From contig JAZADZ010000102.1 of NCBI GenBank assembly GCA_036123135.1, forward strand, positions 9,752 to 73,751: a DNA stretch of 64,000 nucleotides. Reading direction: 5' to 3'. The position numbers and the translations under genes were made by a program. Source of the DNA: GCA-2716065 sp036123135 (GTDB lineage: Bacteria; Bacteroidota; Bacteroidia; Flavobacteriales_D; Parvicellaceae). Below, in pieces: positions 17,218 to 27,116 of the stretch (within the stretch, counting starts at the first letter, position 1; each line of letters starts with the position of its first letter). The notes beneath the pieces are model-generated. The model was not told the origin of the DNA and did not search any database. It was given only the letters and a program-made list of their open reading frames with translations.

Positions 17218-19473
17218 TTACTTCACCATAAATTTTGAAACAACCTTATCTCCATTAATGGTAGCAGCAATTTTGTAAATTCCTGTTCTATATCCGGAAA
17301 TAGAAATGATTTCTTGATGTGTTCCAGCATTAAGGCCACTGAGCTCAACTTGTTGAACAAGTTGTCCAATTCCATTTAAAATTGAAAATGTGACATCAGC
17401 ATCTTCATTTAAGTTGAATGATACTGTAAGAGCTTCATTTGTGGATATTGGATTTGGAAAGACTGTAAAGGTAGGTTCAACATCGACACCTGGCTCAATA
17501 ACTTTAACATTTCCTTGATATGGACGGAAGTTGTAGTTGGTTCCAACAACAGTTAAATCTACAATGGAATCCAACGCAGGGAATGAAATGGTAACCTCGC
17601 CATTTGCATCAACAAGGCCAGTTCCAAGCTGATTATTGCCTTGTGTCAGACAAATTAATGCACCTTCAGCATTACAATTGCTAATGGTAAGGGAGGAAGA
17701 TCCAAGCTCAAGTTCAGTTGCATGGGAAGCAATCAAATCTGTAGGATTTAACGTTCTAATTTTGACAGAGGGGTCACCAAAAAATATCCAGGTTTCAACA
17801 ACCTCCCTACCGGAATTGTTGTAAGCATCCATCATATCCATTTGTCCGTTATAAAACAACCCACCTAAAGTAAACTTTTTGTTTTGCGCATAGCTCTCAA
17901 CGAGAATATCAACAACTTCATCTTGAGATGCCATTGGAGGAGCCCATGACATAAGGATAGATGAACCACAGACTGAAATAGCACCAGTAGGAGATCCAGA
18001 CTGCTCGGCCAACATAAACTGCTCAGAGAGGCATGTACCATTGGTAAAAGTTCCATTATTGCAAGCCACAGAAATTACAAATGGATACTTTCCTTGATTG
18101 TTACATTGATTAATGTGAGTAGAGCTAAAGTTTCCAGTTGCACAGCTATTCTGAGCACCGTGACCTGTATAATTAAACAAAGTGACTCCAGCATTTACAG
18201 CATTTTTTATCATATTACTGTTGGGGCTTCCGTTTGCATCTTGCCCACCATGAGACCCATCATAAAACTCAAAAACTTCAGTGAAACCATAATTCATAAG
18301 ATCTGTTCTTATGTTTCTAAGGTGCTGCCAATCAGCTTCACCGTTGTCGCCATAACCCTGCCCTTCATCAGAACCAATTCCTAGGGCTTTTTGATACCAA
18401 TCGCCAGAAACTGGAGATATTTCGTATTCCATATTTCTTGAAAGTATTGTTTGTAAATCGGTAGAGTTTGATGCACTAAATCTTCCAACAAAAACATCAG
18501 GATACCAGTCGTTATTTCCAGCTAGAAGACCATATTTAGAATCAGACCATTTTATTTCCTGACCAGTACTTCCAGCATTGTATGACTTAACATCAGCATG
18601 ATCACCAACAATCAATAAATACACCAAATCAGGGTTTGATGTGTAATAATTTTTAACATAATTGTAAATTGAGGATTGATTATTTCCAATCGATGATATT
18701 GGCACAAGTTCAGTAGTCATTCCCTTTGAAAACTTCCAATTTAAAAATCCTTCCATATCATCCATTAAATCGTCTTTACAAATTACGAGCATTGAACCAT
18801 CTTCTTCAACAGGTGTATATTTTTCGGATTTGTAATTGATAAATCTTCTAGAATTTATATTGTTTATGTGCCTATTGAGGACATTTGAAGAATTGATTTC
18901 ATTAATACCAGATTTCTTCTCGTTGAATTGTACTTTTAACTCAATATTTGTATAGACTCTAAGCACATTGGTTACTGGATTGTATTGGAAAGGTATAATC
19001 TCGATAGATTGTCCTCTAACCGAACGAAAAATAAAAGGATTGTTCAGCGAAATCATATTTTCAGGATAGAATGCGTCAGAATTGTATGTATTCGATTTGG
19101 TAAAAGGAACTAAAGAAGGATCAACGTTTCTTTTCAAATTTCCTTTGGAAGGAGCTATGAAAATATTTTCGTATTCCTTGAAAGAGGATGAGATTATGGT
19201 ATAGGAAGAAGAACCGGTTGCAGGTAATTCTATGGCACAAGTCAGCCTAGGAAGATTTGGATTTCCAAGAGAAAGCGATGGATAGGTATTCTGAGCAATA
19301 ATTTTGGAATGCATTACACCACTTATTTCTTCAAAAGGAACTATGGAATATTCATTAAAATCAACGGAAATTGTCAAAGAATTTTGATTTTCGTTAACAA
19401 GCTTGACTTCGTTGGAAGCAAATAATTGAAAAGAAGTTAAAAAAAGAAGAAAAAGGGTAATTATTTTTTTCAT
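17218..19473 (-). CDS. gingipain-family (C25) secreted cysteine protease with T9SS domain
   Basis: 751 residues: signal peptide 1-20 (LLFLTSFQLFAS), a propeptide about 21-215, the peptidase C25 domain about 225-590, and a T9SS sorting domain in the last 80 (TVFPNPISTNEAL...GIYKIAATINGD). Catalytic residues are visible as NYTGHGAQN (His438) and SVACNNGTF (Cys471), in the spacing of gingipains. It should be exported by T9SS and act on extracellular proteins. The start ATG follows an AT-rich 5' region. Confidence 0.92.
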   Translation of the reverse strand: MKKIITLFLLFLTSFQLFASNEVKLVNENQNSLTISVDFNEYSIVPFEEISGVMHSKIIAQNTYPSLSLGNPNLPRLTCAIELPATGSSSYTIISSSFKEYENIFIAPSKGNLKRNVDPSLVPFTKSNTYNSDAFYPENMISLNNPFIFRSVRGQSIEIIPFQYNPVTNVLRVYTNIELKVQFNEKKSGINEINSSNVLNRHINNINSRRFINYKSEKYTPVEEDGSMLVICKDDLMDDMEGFLNWKFSKGMTTELVPISSIGNNQSSIYNYVKNYYTSNPDLVYLLIVGDHADVKSYNAGSTGQEIKWSDSKYGLLAGNNDWYPDVFVGRFSASNSTDLQTILSRNMEYEISPVSGDWYQKALGIGSDEGQGYGDNGEADWQHLRNIRTDLMNYGFTEVFEFYDGSHGGQDANGSPNSNMIKNAVNAGVTLFNYTGHGAQNSCATGNFSSTHINQCNNQGKYPFVISVACNNGTFTNGTCLSEQFMLAEQSGSPTGAISVCGSSILMSWAPPMASQDEVVDILVESYAQNKKFTLGGLFYNGQMDMMDAYNNSGREVVETWIFFGDPSVKIRTLNPTDLIASHATELELGSSSLTISNCNAEGALICLTQGNNQLGTGLVDANGEVTISFPALDSIVDLTVVGTNYNFRPYQGNVKVIEPGVDVEPTFTVFPNPISTNEALTVSFNLNEDADVTFSILNGIGQLVQQVELSGLNAGTHQEIISISGYRTGIYKIAATINGDKVVSKFMVK

Positions 19474-19649
19474 AGCATATTTTTAAAAGGAATTTAAATA
19501 TACAAAAGCATTTGTATTGTATTGGTTGCCTGTTGAACAAACAATTAACAAGAATAATTTCAAAAAATATTTGCACCTACAAATCTCTAAGCTTTCGTCG
19601 AAATATCTTCTTATAATAGTATATTCGCAACTGAGCTAATTCAATACAC

Positions 19650-21245
19650 ATGAGCACCATTTCAGAAACTGAAAAAAGAAGAACTTTTGGAATTATTTCT
19701 CATCCTGATGCTGGTAAAACCACGCTAACAGAAAAGTTATTGCTCTTTGGAGGTGCAATTCAATCTGCAGGAGCAGTTAAAAGCAATAAAATAAAAAAGT
19801 CTGCTACGTCAGATTTTATGGAAATTGAAAAACAAAGAGGAATTTCAGTTGCTACTTCAGTAATGGCTTTTAACTACCTAAACAAGCAAATTAATATTCT
19901 AGACACACCCGGTCACAAAGATTTTGCTGAAGACACCTACAGAACGCTTACAGCAGTAGATAGTGTAATTATGGTTATTGATTGTGCTAATGGGGTTGAA
20001 GCTCAAACGGAAAAATTGATGGAGGTTTGTAGGATGAGGGATACTCCAGTAATTGTCTTTATCAATAAAATGGACAGAGAAGGCAAAGATGCCTTTGATT
20101 TACTTGACGAAATTGAAGAAAAGCTATCAATAAACGTAAAACCTATGAGTTGGCCAATAGGTATTGGCGCTACTTTTAAAGGGGTGTACAACATGCACAA
20201 AACCAATTTAAATCTATTTGATGGAAATAAAACAGGAATTGAAAAAAACGTAATATCTATTGATAATTTAAGAGATTCCAATCTAGATAGTATTATTGGC
20301 CAGGAGGAAGCAAATGTATTGAGAGATGAGGTTGAATTGATTGAAGAGGTATATGGAGATTTTGATTCCGAAAGTTATCTTGCTGGAAAAGTTGCTCCTG
20401 TTTTCTTTGGATCAGCACTTAATAATTTTGGAGTTCAGGAACTTTTGGAAACTTTCATTGAAATATCTCCGACTCCAAGAGGAAGATTAACGGATCAAAG
20501 AATCATTCTTCCAGATGAACAAAAATTTAGTGGTTTCGTTTTTAAAATACATGCTAACATAGATCCCAAACATAGAGATAGAATAGCATTTTTACGAATC
20601 GTTTCTGGAAAATTTCAGCGCAATACATTTTACAAACACATAAGACTCAACAAAAAATTAAAATTTCCCAACCCAACAAGTTTCATGGCCTCCAGCAAAG
20701 AGGTGGTTGATGAAGCTTATCCAGGTGATGTTATCGGTCTCTACGATTCTGGTAATTTCAAAATTGGTGATACGCTCACTGAGGGAGAAAATTTCAATTT
20801 CAAGGGGATTCCTAGTTTTTCGCCCGAATTATTCAAAGAAATTCAAAACGAAAATCCAATGAAGACAAAGCAACTTGAAAAAGGGGTTGCCCAACTAACA
20901 GACGAAGGGGTTGCTCAACTTTTTACACTGCAACCAGGAAACAGAAAAGTTATTGGAACTGTTGGTGAATTACAATTTGAAGTAATTCAATATCGATTAG
21001 AGCATGAATACGGTGCCTCGTGTAGTTTTACTGCAAAAAACTTCCATAAAGCATGCTGGATGACGTCTGAAGACTCATCAAAAATTGATGACTTTATAAA
21101 AAGAAAAGTAGGTAATATTGGATACGATAAAGATCAAAATCCAGTGTTTTTAGCTCCATCCGTTTTTCTACTCAACCAAGCAGAAAGTGACTATCCCGAA
21201 ATTACTTTTCATAAGAATTCTGAATTCAAATTAGATGAAAATTAA
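19650..21245 (+). CDS. prfC: peptide chain release factor 3
   Basis: 531 residues, full length for RF3. Translation GTPase motifs are intact: SHPDAGKTTL (G1), RGISVATSV (G2), DTPGHKDF (G3), NKMD (G4). The C-terminal RF3 domains include GVAQLFT and VGELQFEVIQYRLEHEYG. It recycles RF1/RF2 from the ribosome after peptide release. It overlaps the NUDIX gene by 11 bp. A TATATTCG box (19620-19627) just upstream is one base off the Bacteroidota -7 consensus. Confidence 0.96.
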   Translation: MSTISETEKRRTFGIISHPDAGKTTLTEKLLLFGGAIQSAGAVKSNKIKKSATSDFMEIEKQRGISVATSVMAFNYLNKQINILDTPGHKDFAEDTYRTLTAVDSVIMVIDCANGVEAQTEKLMEVCRMRDTPVIVFINKMDREGKDAFDLLDEIEEKLSINVKPMSWPIGIGATFKGVYNMHKTNLNLFDGNKTGIEKNVISIDNLRDSNLDSIIGQEEANVLRDEVELIEEVYGDFDSESYLAGKVAPVFFGSALNNFGVQELLETFIEISPTPRGRLTDQRIILPDEQKFSGFVFKIHANIDPKHRDRIAFLRIVSGKFQRNTFYKHIRLNKKLKFPNPTSFMASSKEVVDEAYPGDVIGLYDSGNFKIGDTLTEGENFNFKGIPSFSPELFKEIQNENPMKTKQLEKGVAQLTDEGVAQLFTLQPGNRKVIGTVGELQFEVIQYRLEHEYGASCSFTAKNFHKACWMTSEDSSKIDDFIKRKVGNIGYDKDQNPVFLAPSVFLLNQAESDYPEITFHKNSEFKLDEN

Positions 21246-21672
21246 AGTTGACAACTTTAACATAAGAGTTTATGCACTTATTCAAAATGGTCGAAAAATT
21301 TTGTTGAGTCACGAGCTCATCAACAACAAAAGAGTACAAAAATTTCCAGGTGGAGGAGTTGAATACGGAGAAGGAATTGTTGAAGCTCTTCAACGAGAAG
21401 CGATTGAGGAAATGAATTTAACACTTAAAGAAATAAAACACTTTTACACCACTGATTTCTTCCAACAAAGTTCTTTCAATAAAAACGATCAACTTATATC
21501 AATTTATTATACCGCAAATCTTAGTAAAAATATTTTTGGAAGTAAGCTCACAAAAAATCCAAGTAAAAACCATCCTGCTTTCTGTTGGCATAATCTTAAC
21601 GAAATAAGCGATAAAGATTTTCATTTTCCAATTGATAAGTACGTTTATTCAATGCTTAAAAAAAACTATTGA
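21235..21672 (+). CDS. NUDIX hydrolase
   Basis: 145 residues. The Nudix box lies in FPGGGVEYGEGIVEALQREAIEEMNL (residues 38-62) and has the glutamates of REAxEE that bind Mg2+; the last Gly of the consensus is Asn. It cleaves a nucleoside diphosphate linked to another group; substrate cannot be told. Overlaps prfC by 11 bp, so it is probably translated from the same message. Confidence 0.87.
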   Translation: MKIKVDNFNIRVYALIQNGRKILLSHELINNKRVQKFPGGGVEYGEGIVEALQREAIEEMNLTLKEIKHFYTTDFFQQSSFNKNDQLISIYYTANLSKNIFGSKLTKNPSKNHPAFCWHNLNEISDKDFHFPIDKYVYSMLKKNY

Positions 21673-21727
21673 GGCAAAAATTAATACTTTTAATAAGTTT
21701 AAATTTTATTCAAATTTTTTAAGTACC

Positions 21728-22492
21728 ATGTTTTTCAGAAAAATAATTCTGCTTTTTTGTTCTACATTTTTATTTTTTTGGATGTCCGCCCAAGATCAAA
21801 ATGATTTTGAATCTTGGACTTCTGTTGGAATTGAAAAAAAGTTATTTGACAAAACTTTAACCCTTTCTTTATCTGAACAAGTTAGATTAGAAAACAACAG
21901 TTCGAATATGGATCTGTTTTTTACTCAATTAGGCGTTAAATATCAATTTTTTAAGAACTGGAGTATAGCATTTGGATACAGATTAATGAGAGAAAATGAA
22001 GGCAATAAAGACTTATCCAAACATTCTAGATGGCATACAGATCTTTCGTTCAAACATAAAATGAACCGTTTTGGAATTTCATATCGATTTAGATTCCAAC
22101 AGAAAAGTTCAATTTCAGAAAATTACCTGCCAATAAACAAAATGAGATTTAGATTAAAAACTTCATACAACATTAAGGATTGGAAATGGGACCCCTATTT
22201 TACGAGCGAGCTGTTCCACATCCAAAAACGAATTTCCATAGAAAATTATGTTCCATCCGTAGCACAAAGTAACTTTTCAATTGTTGGTTTCGAAAAGATT
22301 AGATTTAGTTTTGGAACTTCAAAAAAAGTTAAAAATTTGGGGAAACTTAATCTTTTTTACAGATTTGAACACGAATTTAATGGGTACCCCTATTCCATTT
22401 CTGGTATGGAAGATTGGTCCTCCTCTACCCACGCTTTAACAGGGTTTAAAAATTGGCACATTATTGGCTTAAATTTCAACTTCAACATATGA
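21728..22492 (+). CDS. DUF2490 outer-membrane beta-barrel protein
   Basis: The frame opens at 21632 inside the NUDIX gene, but ATG 21728 gives a signal peptide (FRKIILLFCSTFLFFWMSAQ), so that start is chosen; 254 residues. Alternating aromatic strands (WSIAFGYRLMRENEG, NRFGISYRFRFQQK, KNWHIIGLNFNFNI) are typical of DUF2490 barrels ending in an aromatic-rich strand. It overlaps the first CotH gene by 4 bp (ATGA), so the three genes are one operon. Function unknown, possibly a pore or anchor for the cluster. Confidence 0.82.
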   Translation: MFFRKIILLFCSTFLFFWMSAQDQNDFESWTSVGIEKKLFDKTLTLSLSEQVRLENNSSNMDLFFTQLGVKYQFFKNWSIAFGYRLMRENEGNKDLSKHSRWHTDLSFKHKMNRFGISYRFRFQQKSSISENYLPINKMRFRLKTSYNIKDWKWDPYFTSELFHIQKRISIENYVPSVAQSNFSIVGFEKIRFSFGTSKKVKNLGKLNLFYRFEHEFNGYPYSISGMEDWSSSTHALTGFKNWHIIGLNFNFNI

Positions 22493-23895
22493 GAACTTCT
22501 CACACAATTTTAACTATTGCTATCGGGATATCAATTTTGACAGGATGCAATAAAAACAATTCCCTAAACATTGAAGAAAGTCCAAATTATGCTTTCGTTT
22601 TCAATGACAATGAAGTACAACGAATTGACATCAAAATAAGTTCTGAATATTGGACTGTAATGCAAGAAGATCTTGTTGAAGTGTTAAGCTCTTCTGGGGG
22701 ATCATTTGGTTTTTCAGACCAAACTCCTGTTTATGTTCCATGTCAGGTATTTCACAATCAGAGACAATGGTATGATGTTGGAATTCGATATAAAGGAAAC
22801 TCGAGTTTGAATTTTGCCTACAACGACAACATTAATAAATTACCATTCAGATTAGAATTCAACCATTTTGAGGACGAGAATCCATTACTAAACAACCAAT
22901 CTTTCTACGGATTTAAACAACTATCATTTGGAAATAATTTTAAAGATGAATCATTCATTCACGAAAAATTAGCTTCAGATATATATCGTGAATTTGGAGT
23001 TCCTTGCTCAAAAACAGCATTTTGCAGAGTATATATCGACCATGGTGATGGACCAGTTTATTATGGTATGTACACAATGATTGAAGTAGTTTTTGACACG
23101 ATGCTTTCAGATTATTTTAACAATAATGACGGGAATTGCTACAAGCCAGATGGTGACGGAGCAAAATTAAATGATCCAGGTTTAATAAGCTCAGAATTTT
23201 TTATCAATAAAGCAAAAAATCCTGGATCTTTATTAGACGTTACAAATTTTGTTAGTGCTCTTCTTTCAAACCAGCGAACATCTAACCCATCACTTTGGAG
23301 ATCTAATCTAGAATCCACATTCAATGTATCACTATTTTTAAAATGGCTAGCGGCAAATACAACTATGCAAAATTGGGATACGTATGGAAAAATGACCCAC
23401 AACTATTACATGTACAACAATTCTTCTACTGGAAAGCTTTGCTGGATCCCATGGGACAATAATGAAACTTTTATTGGAACTTCAACTGGTGGCGGTGGTG
23501 GTGGTCCCGGAGGTGGCGGACCTGGTGGCGGCGGACCTGGTGGCGGCGGACCAGAAGTTTTAGCATTTGATTTTTCAAATTTAGATCAGTTTCCACTTAG
23601 TCCAACTGGAGACGTTGCTTGGCCTTTGATTGAGTATTTGTACGAAGATTCTGAATACAAATCCATGTACGACGCATACATCGACGAATTTATTTCTAGT
23701 GCTTTTGAACCTGGAAAAGTAACTTCAAAAATTTCAACTTATCATAACCTAATTTCACCTTATATAATTGGGGAAAATGGTGAGCAGCAGGGATACACAT
23801 TTTTAAATTCAAGCAATCAATTTACTAGTTCAGAAGCCTCAATGATTTCGTTTGTTCAAAATAGAGTTGTTGAAGCAGCAAATTATACTCCCTAG
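22489..23895 (+). CDS. CotH kinase-family lipoprotein
   Basis: ATG at 22489 overlaps the DUF2490 stop as ATGA and gives a lipoprotein signal (ISILTGC, Cys about 20); the longer frame from 22453 is rejected. 468 residues. The CotH fold is seen from VQRIDIKIS to the end: VGIRYKGNSS, FKQLSFGN, CWIPWDNNETF. CotH proteins are atypical protein kinases of spore coats and bacterial surfaces, so it may phosphorylate exported proteins. A Gly/Pro segment with PGGGG repeats (about residues 335-355) splits the core, as in many Bacteroidota CotH proteins. A second CotH gene follows after 1 bp. Confidence 0.9.
   Translation: MRTSHTILTIAIGISILTGCNKNNSLNIEESPNYAFVFNDNEVQRIDIKISSEYWTVMQEDLVEVLSSSGGSFGFSDQTPVYVPCQVFHNQRQWYDVGIRYKGNSSLNFAYNDNINKLPFRLEFNHFEDENPLLNNQSFYGFKQLSFGNNFKDESFIHEKLASDIYREFGVPCSKTAFCRVYIDHGDGPVYYGMYTMIEVVFDTMLSDYFNNNDGNCYKPDGDGAKLNDPGLISSEFFINKAKNPGSLLDVTNFVSALLSNQRTSNPSLWRSNLESTFNVSLFLKWLAANTTMQNWDTYGKMTHNYYMYNNSSTGKLCWIPWDNNETFIGTSTGGGGGGPGGGGPGGGGPGGGGPEVLAFDFSNLDQFPLSPTGDVAWPLIEYLYEDSEYKSMYDAYIDEFISSAFEPGKVTSKISTYHNLISPYIIGENGEQQGYTFLNSSNQFTSSEASMISFVQNRVVEAANYTP
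23506..23550 (+). repeat. three 15-bp tandem repeats encoding PGGGG
   Basis: CCCGGAGGTGGCGGA then CCTGGTGGCGGCGGA twice in a row, each 15 bp, coding for PGGGG. The last two copies are identical, so copy number may vary between strains. The region is GC-rich in an AT-rich genome. Confidence 0.85.
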
Positions 23896-23896
23896 C

Positions 23897-25960
23897 TTGA
23901 AAAAATTTGCATATATAATTCCATTTTTTACCACTATAGTTTGTGCTCAACCGGGTGGAGAAAATTGTGCAACGGCAACAACTATTCCATCTATTCCATT
24001 TATTGGAATAGGCAATACAGCGTCGGCCGATGATGATTATTTCGAGATATGTCCAGACGTGGGAAATTTGGCAGGAGCACCTGACCATGTTTATGTTTAT
24101 TCAACTGGAAATAATGTTGAATATATTGATGTAAGTTTATGTAAAAATGTTACCAATTATGACTCTCAGCTGATAGTTTATGAGAACAATTGCATAACTG
24201 CACCTTTTGCATGTCAGGAAGATGGTTGCCAATCTCCCTTCTTTTCAGCACCATACAACTCAGAGCTAGTTGGCCTTCAACTTCAACCCAACAGCGATTA
24301 CTATATTGTTGTAGACGGTTATGACGCAAATTCAACTGGAAACTATCAGCTTAATGTTGACTCAAGTAGTGCTTTTTTGCTTCCCGATTCATCAAAACTT
24401 CCCTTAATATTTATCAACACTCTTGGTCAAGAAATTGTTGATGAACCCAAAATCAATGCTCACATGGGAATTGTCTATGACACCAATGGAGGATACAACA
24501 AACCTTCAGATGCTCTAAATCATTACAACGGAGATATTGGTATTGAAATTAGAGGTTCATCTTCTACAAGTTTTCCTAAAAAAGGATATGCTGTTGAAAC
24601 CCGAGATGTTTTTGGAGCCAATAATAATGTTTCACTATTTGGCATGCCAAAAGAGAATGACTGGGTATTACACGGACCATATAGTGACAAATCTTTACTG
24701 CGCAATTTTCTAAGCTACAGCTTGGGTAGAAAAATGTACAACTACTCTCCAAGAACAATATTTTGTGAACTAATTGTAAACAACCAATACCTTGGTGTAT
24801 ATCTTTTTACTGAAAAGATTAAAAGAGATAAAGGCAGGATAAATATCTCTACCATTGATTTAGACGATAATAGCGGAGATTCGATTACAGGTGGATACAT
24901 TTTCAAGATAGATAAATTCACAGGAGGAAATAATGACCACTGGACATCTTCATTTTTGACCAATTCTACCAACCCACAAACCATTGATTTTTTATATCAC
25001 TATCCGAAAGCCGATGAAATTAATTTCTTTCAAAAAAATTACATTCAATCGTTTGTATATGCATTTGAAAGTGCTTTATACGGCCCAAATTTCACGGATA
25101 CTTTGTTGGGATACAGACAGTATGCAGACATCAATTCCTTTGTTGATTATTTCCTTTTAACAGAGTCAACCAAAGATGTTGATGGATATCGAATTAGTAC
25201 CTATTTATACAAATACAGAGACAGTAAAGGAGGAAAACTTTTTGTTGGTCCACCATGGGACTATAATCTTGGGTGGGGAAATGCGGATTATTGTGAAGGT
25301 GGGTTAACTAGCGGTTGGGCCTATGAAATCAACTCAATATGTACTGGACAATGGCAGGTTCCTTTTTGGTGGGAAAGATTGATGGAAGATCCAGAGTTTC
25401 TAAATAGAATAAATTGCAGATGGGAAGAGTTAAGAATTGGTCCATTTCACAATGACTCCATCATGCAATTCATTGATGAAAATGTATCTTTAATGGGAAA
25501 TGCAATTTCAAGAAATTTTGTAAGGTGGGATATATTAGACACCTATGTTTGGCCAAACAACTTTATAGGAACAAACTATGCTCAAGAATTGTATTACCTA
25601 AAAACATGGATTACAGATAGACTCAACTGGATGGATGATAATCTTCCTGGATCTTCAATTGACTGTACGTTTTTGAGTGAAAATGAATTCGAGTTAAATC
25701 CTACGATTTCTGTTTTCCCCAATCCATTTAGAGATCATTTTTTTATTGATATTCAACTTTCAAAACCAAGTTCTAATATTCTAATTGAGCTTTTTGATAT
25801 AAATGGTAAAAAACTTCTGTCTAAAAAATTTAGCGCAATCAATAATATGGTTTTTAGCTCAGTAAAAAATCAAGAAATAGCACTCCTCCCAAGAGGTTTA
25901 TTTCTAATCACAGTTTCAATTGACGATTTTCAAAGTACCTATAAGTTAATTAAACTTTAA
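23897..25960 (+). CDS. CotH kinase-family secreted protein with T9SS domain
   Basis: TTG at 23897, just 1 bp after the first CotH stop, gives a clean signal peptide (KKFAYIIPFFTTIVCAQ) and is preferred to the ATG 23852 start; 687 residues. Next comes a PPC-like beta domain (about 20-150; GGENCATATTI...YDSQLIVYENN...GNYQLNVD), then the CotH kinase domain (about 155-590; IEIRGSSSTSFPKKGYAVET, GPPWDYNLGWGN holding the active-site Asp), then a T9SS sorting domain (ISVFPNPFRDHF...LITVSIDD). Probably a cell-surface or released CotH kinase, partner to the lipoprotein upstream. Confidence 0.92.
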   Translation: MKKFAYIIPFFTTIVCAQPGGENCATATTIPSIPFIGIGNTASADDDYFEICPDVGNLAGAPDHVYVYSTGNNVEYIDVSLCKNVTNYDSQLIVYENNCITAPFACQEDGCQSPFFSAPYNSELVGLQLQPNSDYYIVVDGYDANSTGNYQLNVDSSSAFLLPDSSKLPLIFINTLGQEIVDEPKINAHMGIVYDTNGGYNKPSDALNHYNGDIGIEIRGSSSTSFPKKGYAVETRDVFGANNNVSLFGMPKENDWVLHGPYSDKSLLRNFLSYSLGRKMYNYSPRTIFCELIVNNQYLGVYLFTEKIKRDKGRINISTIDLDDNSGDSITGGYIFKIDKFTGGNNDHWTSSFLTNSTNPQTIDFLYHYPKADEINFFQKNYIQSFVYAFESALYGPNFTDTLLGYRQYADINSFVDYFLLTESTKDVDGYRISTYLYKYRDSKGGKLFVGPPWDYNLGWGNADYCEGGLTSGWAYEINSICTGQWQVPFWWERLMEDPEFLNRINCRWEELRIGPFHNDSIMQFIDENVSLMGNAISRNFVRWDILDTYVWPNNFIGTNYAQELYYLKTWITDRLNWMDDNLPGSSIDCTFLSENEFELNPTISVFPNPFRDHFFIDIQLSKPSSNILIELFDINGKKLLSKKFSAINNMVFSSVKNQEIALLPRGLFLITVSIDDFQSTYKLIKL

Positions 25961-25961
25961 A

Positions 25962-26390
25962 CTACTTTTCAAACAACATGTCTAGGTCTTTAAATGCTTT
26001 AAATTCCAACGCATTTCCAGATGGATCTAAAAAAAACATTGTAGCTTGCTCTCCTGGTTCCCCTTTAAATCTTACGTAAGGTTCAATCACAAACTTTATA
26101 TTATAATTTCTTAGGTTTGAAGCTAATCCTTCCCATTCAGACATGGATAAAACTACACCAAAATGAGGTATAGGTACTCCATGTCCATCAACTAAATTGG
26201 TTGATACATCCGATTTTTTACCTGTCTGATGTATAACAAATTGATGACCAAAAAAATTAAAATCTACCCAAGATTCGCTCGACCTACCTTCCTTCATTTT
26301 TAAAACATCTTTGTAAAAAGATCTACACTCAGACAAGTTATGGACAGGAACTGCTAAATGGAATGGCTTTAATGGTATATCTTTTGTCAT
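25962..26390 (-). CDS. VOC family protein (glyoxalase-like)
   Basis: 142 residues with two beta-alpha-beta-beta-beta halves: FHLAVPVHNLSECRSFYKDVLKM and FKGEPGEQATMFFLDPSGNALEFK. These are the ends of a vicinal-oxygen-chelate domain; the first-half His (FHLAV) and the C-terminal LEFK Glu could bind a metal. Substrate unknown. It converges on the CotH gene with a 1-bp gap, so the two genes may share transcript ends. Confidence 0.85.
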   Translation of the reverse strand: MTKDIPLKPFHLAVPVHNLSECRSFYKDVLKMKEGRSSESWVDFNFFGHQFVIHQTGKKSDVSTNLVDGHGVPIPHFGVVLSMSEWEGLASNLRNYNIKFVIEPYVRFKGEPGEQATMFFLDPSGNALEFKAFKDLDMLFEK

Positions 26391-26412
26391 CTAGTTTAAA
26401 ATTTGTTAACAA

Positions 26413-26445
26413 TTGACACTATAAATCAAAGTGTGCTTATATTAG
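26413..26445 (+). promoter_or_regulatory. candidate Bacteroidota promoter before peroxiredoxin
   Basis: TTG (26413-26415) and TATATTAG (26438-26445) fit the Bacteroidota -33 TTG / -7 TAnnTTTG pattern with one mismatch and 22 bp spacing. The start would lie about 25 nt before the peroxiredoxin ATG. Confidence 0.4.
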
Positions 26446-26473
26446 CGCCTCATAATCAATAAATATAAAAAAT

Positions 26474-27115
26474 ATGTCAACTTTTGTAGGAAAAAAATTC
26501 CCAAATATGAGTGTTGATGCCATGGATGAAATGGGCGACACCATTCAAGTAAATGTTTTCGAAGAAGCAACAAAAAACAATAAAAAAGTAGTTTTATTTT
26601 GGTACCCTAAAGACTTCACATATGTATGTCCAACAGAGCTTCATGCTTTTCAAGAAGCTTTGCCTGAGTTTGAAAAAAGGAATACTGTTGTTATTGGTGC
26701 TTCATGCGACACTGCTGAGGTTCATTTTGCATGGCTGAATACTTCAAAAGACAATGGAGGAATTGAAGGAGTAACATACCCAATTCTTGCAGACACCAAC
26801 AGAAACTTAGCCAATATTTTAGGAGTTCTTGATGTTTCCAGTGAAAGATACGACGAAGATTACGATGCAATTCAACTTGAAGGAGGAAACATTCCTTACA
26901 GAGCAACATTTATTCTCGATGAGCAAGGAATGGTATTTCATCAGGGAATAAATTTCTTTCCTGTTGGAAGAAATGTGAATGAAATTTTAAGACTAGTTGA
27001 TGCATATGCTCACAATCAAAAATTTGGTGAGGTTTGTCCTGCAAATTGGGAAGAGGGAAAAGACGCTATGAAAGAAAACAGAGATGGTGTTGCCGATTAC
27101 CTTTCAAAACACTAA
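26474..27115 (+). CDS. 2-Cys peroxiredoxin (AhpC/Prx1 type)
   Basis: 213 residues. Peroxidatic cysteine Cys52 in FTYVCPTE, resolving cysteine Cys188 in EVCPANW near the C-terminus, and the GxxFFP-type NFFPVGRNVNEILR region mark a typical 2-Cys peroxiredoxin that reduces H2O2 and organic peroxides. Directly followed by a thioredoxin (gap 1 bp) and DUF6952, the usual order in Flavobacteria, so thioredoxin is the likely reductant. Confidence 0.95.
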   Translation: MSTFVGKKFPNMSVDAMDEMGDTIQVNVFEEATKNNKKVVLFWYPKDFTYVCPTELHAFQEALPEFEKRNTVVIGASCDTAEVHFAWLNTSKDNGGIEGVTYPILADTNRNLANILGVLDVSSERYDEDYDAIQLEGGNIPYRATFILDEQGMVFHQGINFFPVGRNVNEILRLVDAYAHNQKFGEVCPANWEEGKDAMKENRDGVADYLSKH

Positions 27116-27116
27116 A

